Source: Elusimicrobiota bacterium
GTDB taxonomy: Bacteria > Elusimicrobiota > UBA8919
Length of the DNA stretch: 14,881 nt
Assembly: GCA_003452965.1 (NCBI GenBank)
Contig: DMMW01000027.1
Location: 1-14,881, forward strand
Reading direction: 5' to 3'
The position numbers were made by a program, and so were the translations under genes. Positions within the stretch are counted from its first letter, which is position 1. Every line of letters begins with the position of its first letter. This document shows positions 14,192 to 14,881 of this stretch, in pieces. Below the pieces are notes generated by a model. The model saw nothing but the letters and a program-made list of their open reading frames with translations. It was not told the DNA's origin and did no database searches.

Positions 14192-14704
14192 TTAATATTC
14201 TATACCCTTTCTGCATTTAACACCCTTTTTATACGGGTGCTTAATCTCTTTTATTTCCGAAACCAAATCCGCTATCTTTAATAACTGTTTAGGTGCATTA
14301 CGTCCGGTAATAATTACTTCCATATTTTTTGGTCTATTTTTAAGTAAACACACTATTTTTTTAATATCCATAAACTTGCCGCAGATTGCATTATTAAATT
14401 CATCAAGAACCAACAAATCACATTTTCTTTCCTTAAAAACTTTTTCTATTAAATCTACTGCTTTTTTGCATTCACTCTCAACTAATCGTATTTTCACATT
14501 TTTATAAAAACAAGGATGTTTAGGAGCAAAAGAAAAAATTTTAACATTTTTTAGTTTCCTTAGAATATTTTGTTCGCCATAAAAATTTTTATCTTTAAAA
14601 AACTGTATAATAAAAACCTTCATATTATGTCCTAACGCCCTCATAACCAATCCTATAGCACTGGTCGTCTTACCTTTACCATTACCGGTATAAACTTGTA
14701 ACAT
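14192..14704 (-). CDS. cobA: Cob(I)yrinic acid a,c-diamide / corrinoid adenosyltransferase
   Basis: BtuR/CobO/CobA-type enzyme that attaches the 5'-deoxyadenosyl group of ATP to cob(I)alamin or cobinamide, making the adenosylated form needed by CobU and sensed by the riboswitch. 170 residues, near the usual 170-200. YTGNGKGKTTSAIGLVMRA (5-23) is the modified P-loop; LLVLDEFNNAI (about 97-107) is the Walker B-type region; VIITGRNAPKQLLKIADLVS followed by EIKEIKHPYKKGVKCRKGIEY is the diagnostic C-terminus with KGV..RKGIEY. The ATG at 14704 follows AGGGAG by eight bases. It is the first gene of the locus in this window and lies about 80 bases upstream of the btuF region. A weak TGACAA-18-TATTAT promoter-like pair lies at about 14727-14752. 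Confidence 0.95.
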   Translation of the reverse strand: MLQVYTGNGKGKTTSAIGLVMRALGHNMKVFIIQFFKDKNFYGEQNILRKLKNVKIFSFAPKHPCFYKNVKIRLVESECKKAVDLIEKVFKERKCDLLVLDEFNNAICGKFMDIKKIVCLLKNRPKNMEVIITGRNAPKQLLKIADLVSEIKEIKHPYKKGVKCRKGIEY

Positions 14705-14749
14705 AATTTTGCTCCCTAGTGAAATAATATCTTATTTCTTATCTCGTTT

Positions 14750-14817
14750 GTCATTCCCGTGGAAACGGAAATCCTTGTATTTATTCCGTCATTCCTGCGG
14801 GCTGTCAGCAGGAATCC
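14750..14817. repeat. Two GTCATTCCYG-type palindromic repeats
   Basis: GTCATTCCCGT...ACGGAAATCC (14750-14774, one mismatch in the stem) and GTCATTCCTGC...GCAGGAATCC (14789-14817, perfect 8-bp stem ATTCCTGC/GCAGGAAT) are two direct copies of one small palindromic repeat type that is widespread in bacterial intergenic DNA. Confidence 0.7.
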
Positions 14818-14826
14818 AGCATTTAT

Positions 14827-14861
14827 CCGCCACTTCCGCCACTTCCGCCACTTCCGCCACT
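14827..14861. repeat. Tandem 9-bp repeat CCGCCACTT, four units
   Basis: Three complete CCGCCACTT units (14827-14853) plus eight bases of a fourth (14854-14861), followed by a related GGCGGA. It is non-coding as far as can be seen and likely variable in copy number. It lies upstream of cobA at the window edge. Confidence 0.8.
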
Positions 14862-14881
14862 GAACCATCGGCGGACAAGGA

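Noticed and set aside
14161..14200. Intrinsic terminator
   Set aside because: The hairpin has its T-run on the plus strand only, where no gene reads into it.
14827..14861. Possible CRISPR array
   Set aside because: The 9-bp units are directly adjacent with no spacers and no cas genes are present.

Overview
All recognisable genes in this window lie on the minus strand. The DNA is low in G+C. A TonB-dependent outer-membrane receptor and a periplasmic binding protein point to a Gram-negative (diderm) bacterium. TTGACA/TATAAT promoters, AGGAGG ribosome sites and a prfB gene with the classical UGA frameshift show ordinary bacterial expression signals and the standard use of UGA as stop. Intergenic gaps are crowded with palindromic and short dispersed repeats, as in many uncultured lineages. 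I do not assign a phylum.

Layout, right to left in the direction of transcription. 14881-7454 is a corrinoid uptake and salvage locus: cobA/btuR (adenosyltransferase), btuF-btuC-btuD (ABC importer), cobU, a DUF71/COG2102 PP-loop ATPase, cobT, cobS, then an adenosylcobalamin riboswitch and a BtuB-like TonB receptor (to 5571). Together these cover outer-membrane capture, inner-membrane import, adenosylation, and nucleotide-loop assembly on imported cobinamide or incomplete corrinoids. No corrin-ring genes are present, so this is salvage rather than de novo synthesis. The DUF71 gene is translationally coupled to cobU and overlaps cobT, which places it within the salvage pathway.

5570-4224 is a separate unit: a consensus promoter, a fluoride (crcB-type) riboswitch and a CPA2-type cation/proton antiporter, most simply a fluoride-stress response gene. 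3933-2701 is an OFA-family major facilitator. 2674-253 holds a consensus promoter almost touching the start codon of a GAF/HD-GYP signalling protein, followed by prfB. 145-1 holds another consensus promoter and a response-regulator start that stops after 28 codons.

The least explained material is in the repeats. Two near-identical ~150-bp long-hairpin elements (8560-8702 and 11014-11167) flank the cobU-DUF71-cobT block, and their differences keep the stem paired. A nested palindrome (4073-4209) has long inverted ends and two inner hairpins. A hairpin-rich element (about 13861-14062) appears to have removed the start codon of btuF. A simple AAGTTAAAAGT-type repeat lies both in the btuB leader and inside the cobT coding sequence.
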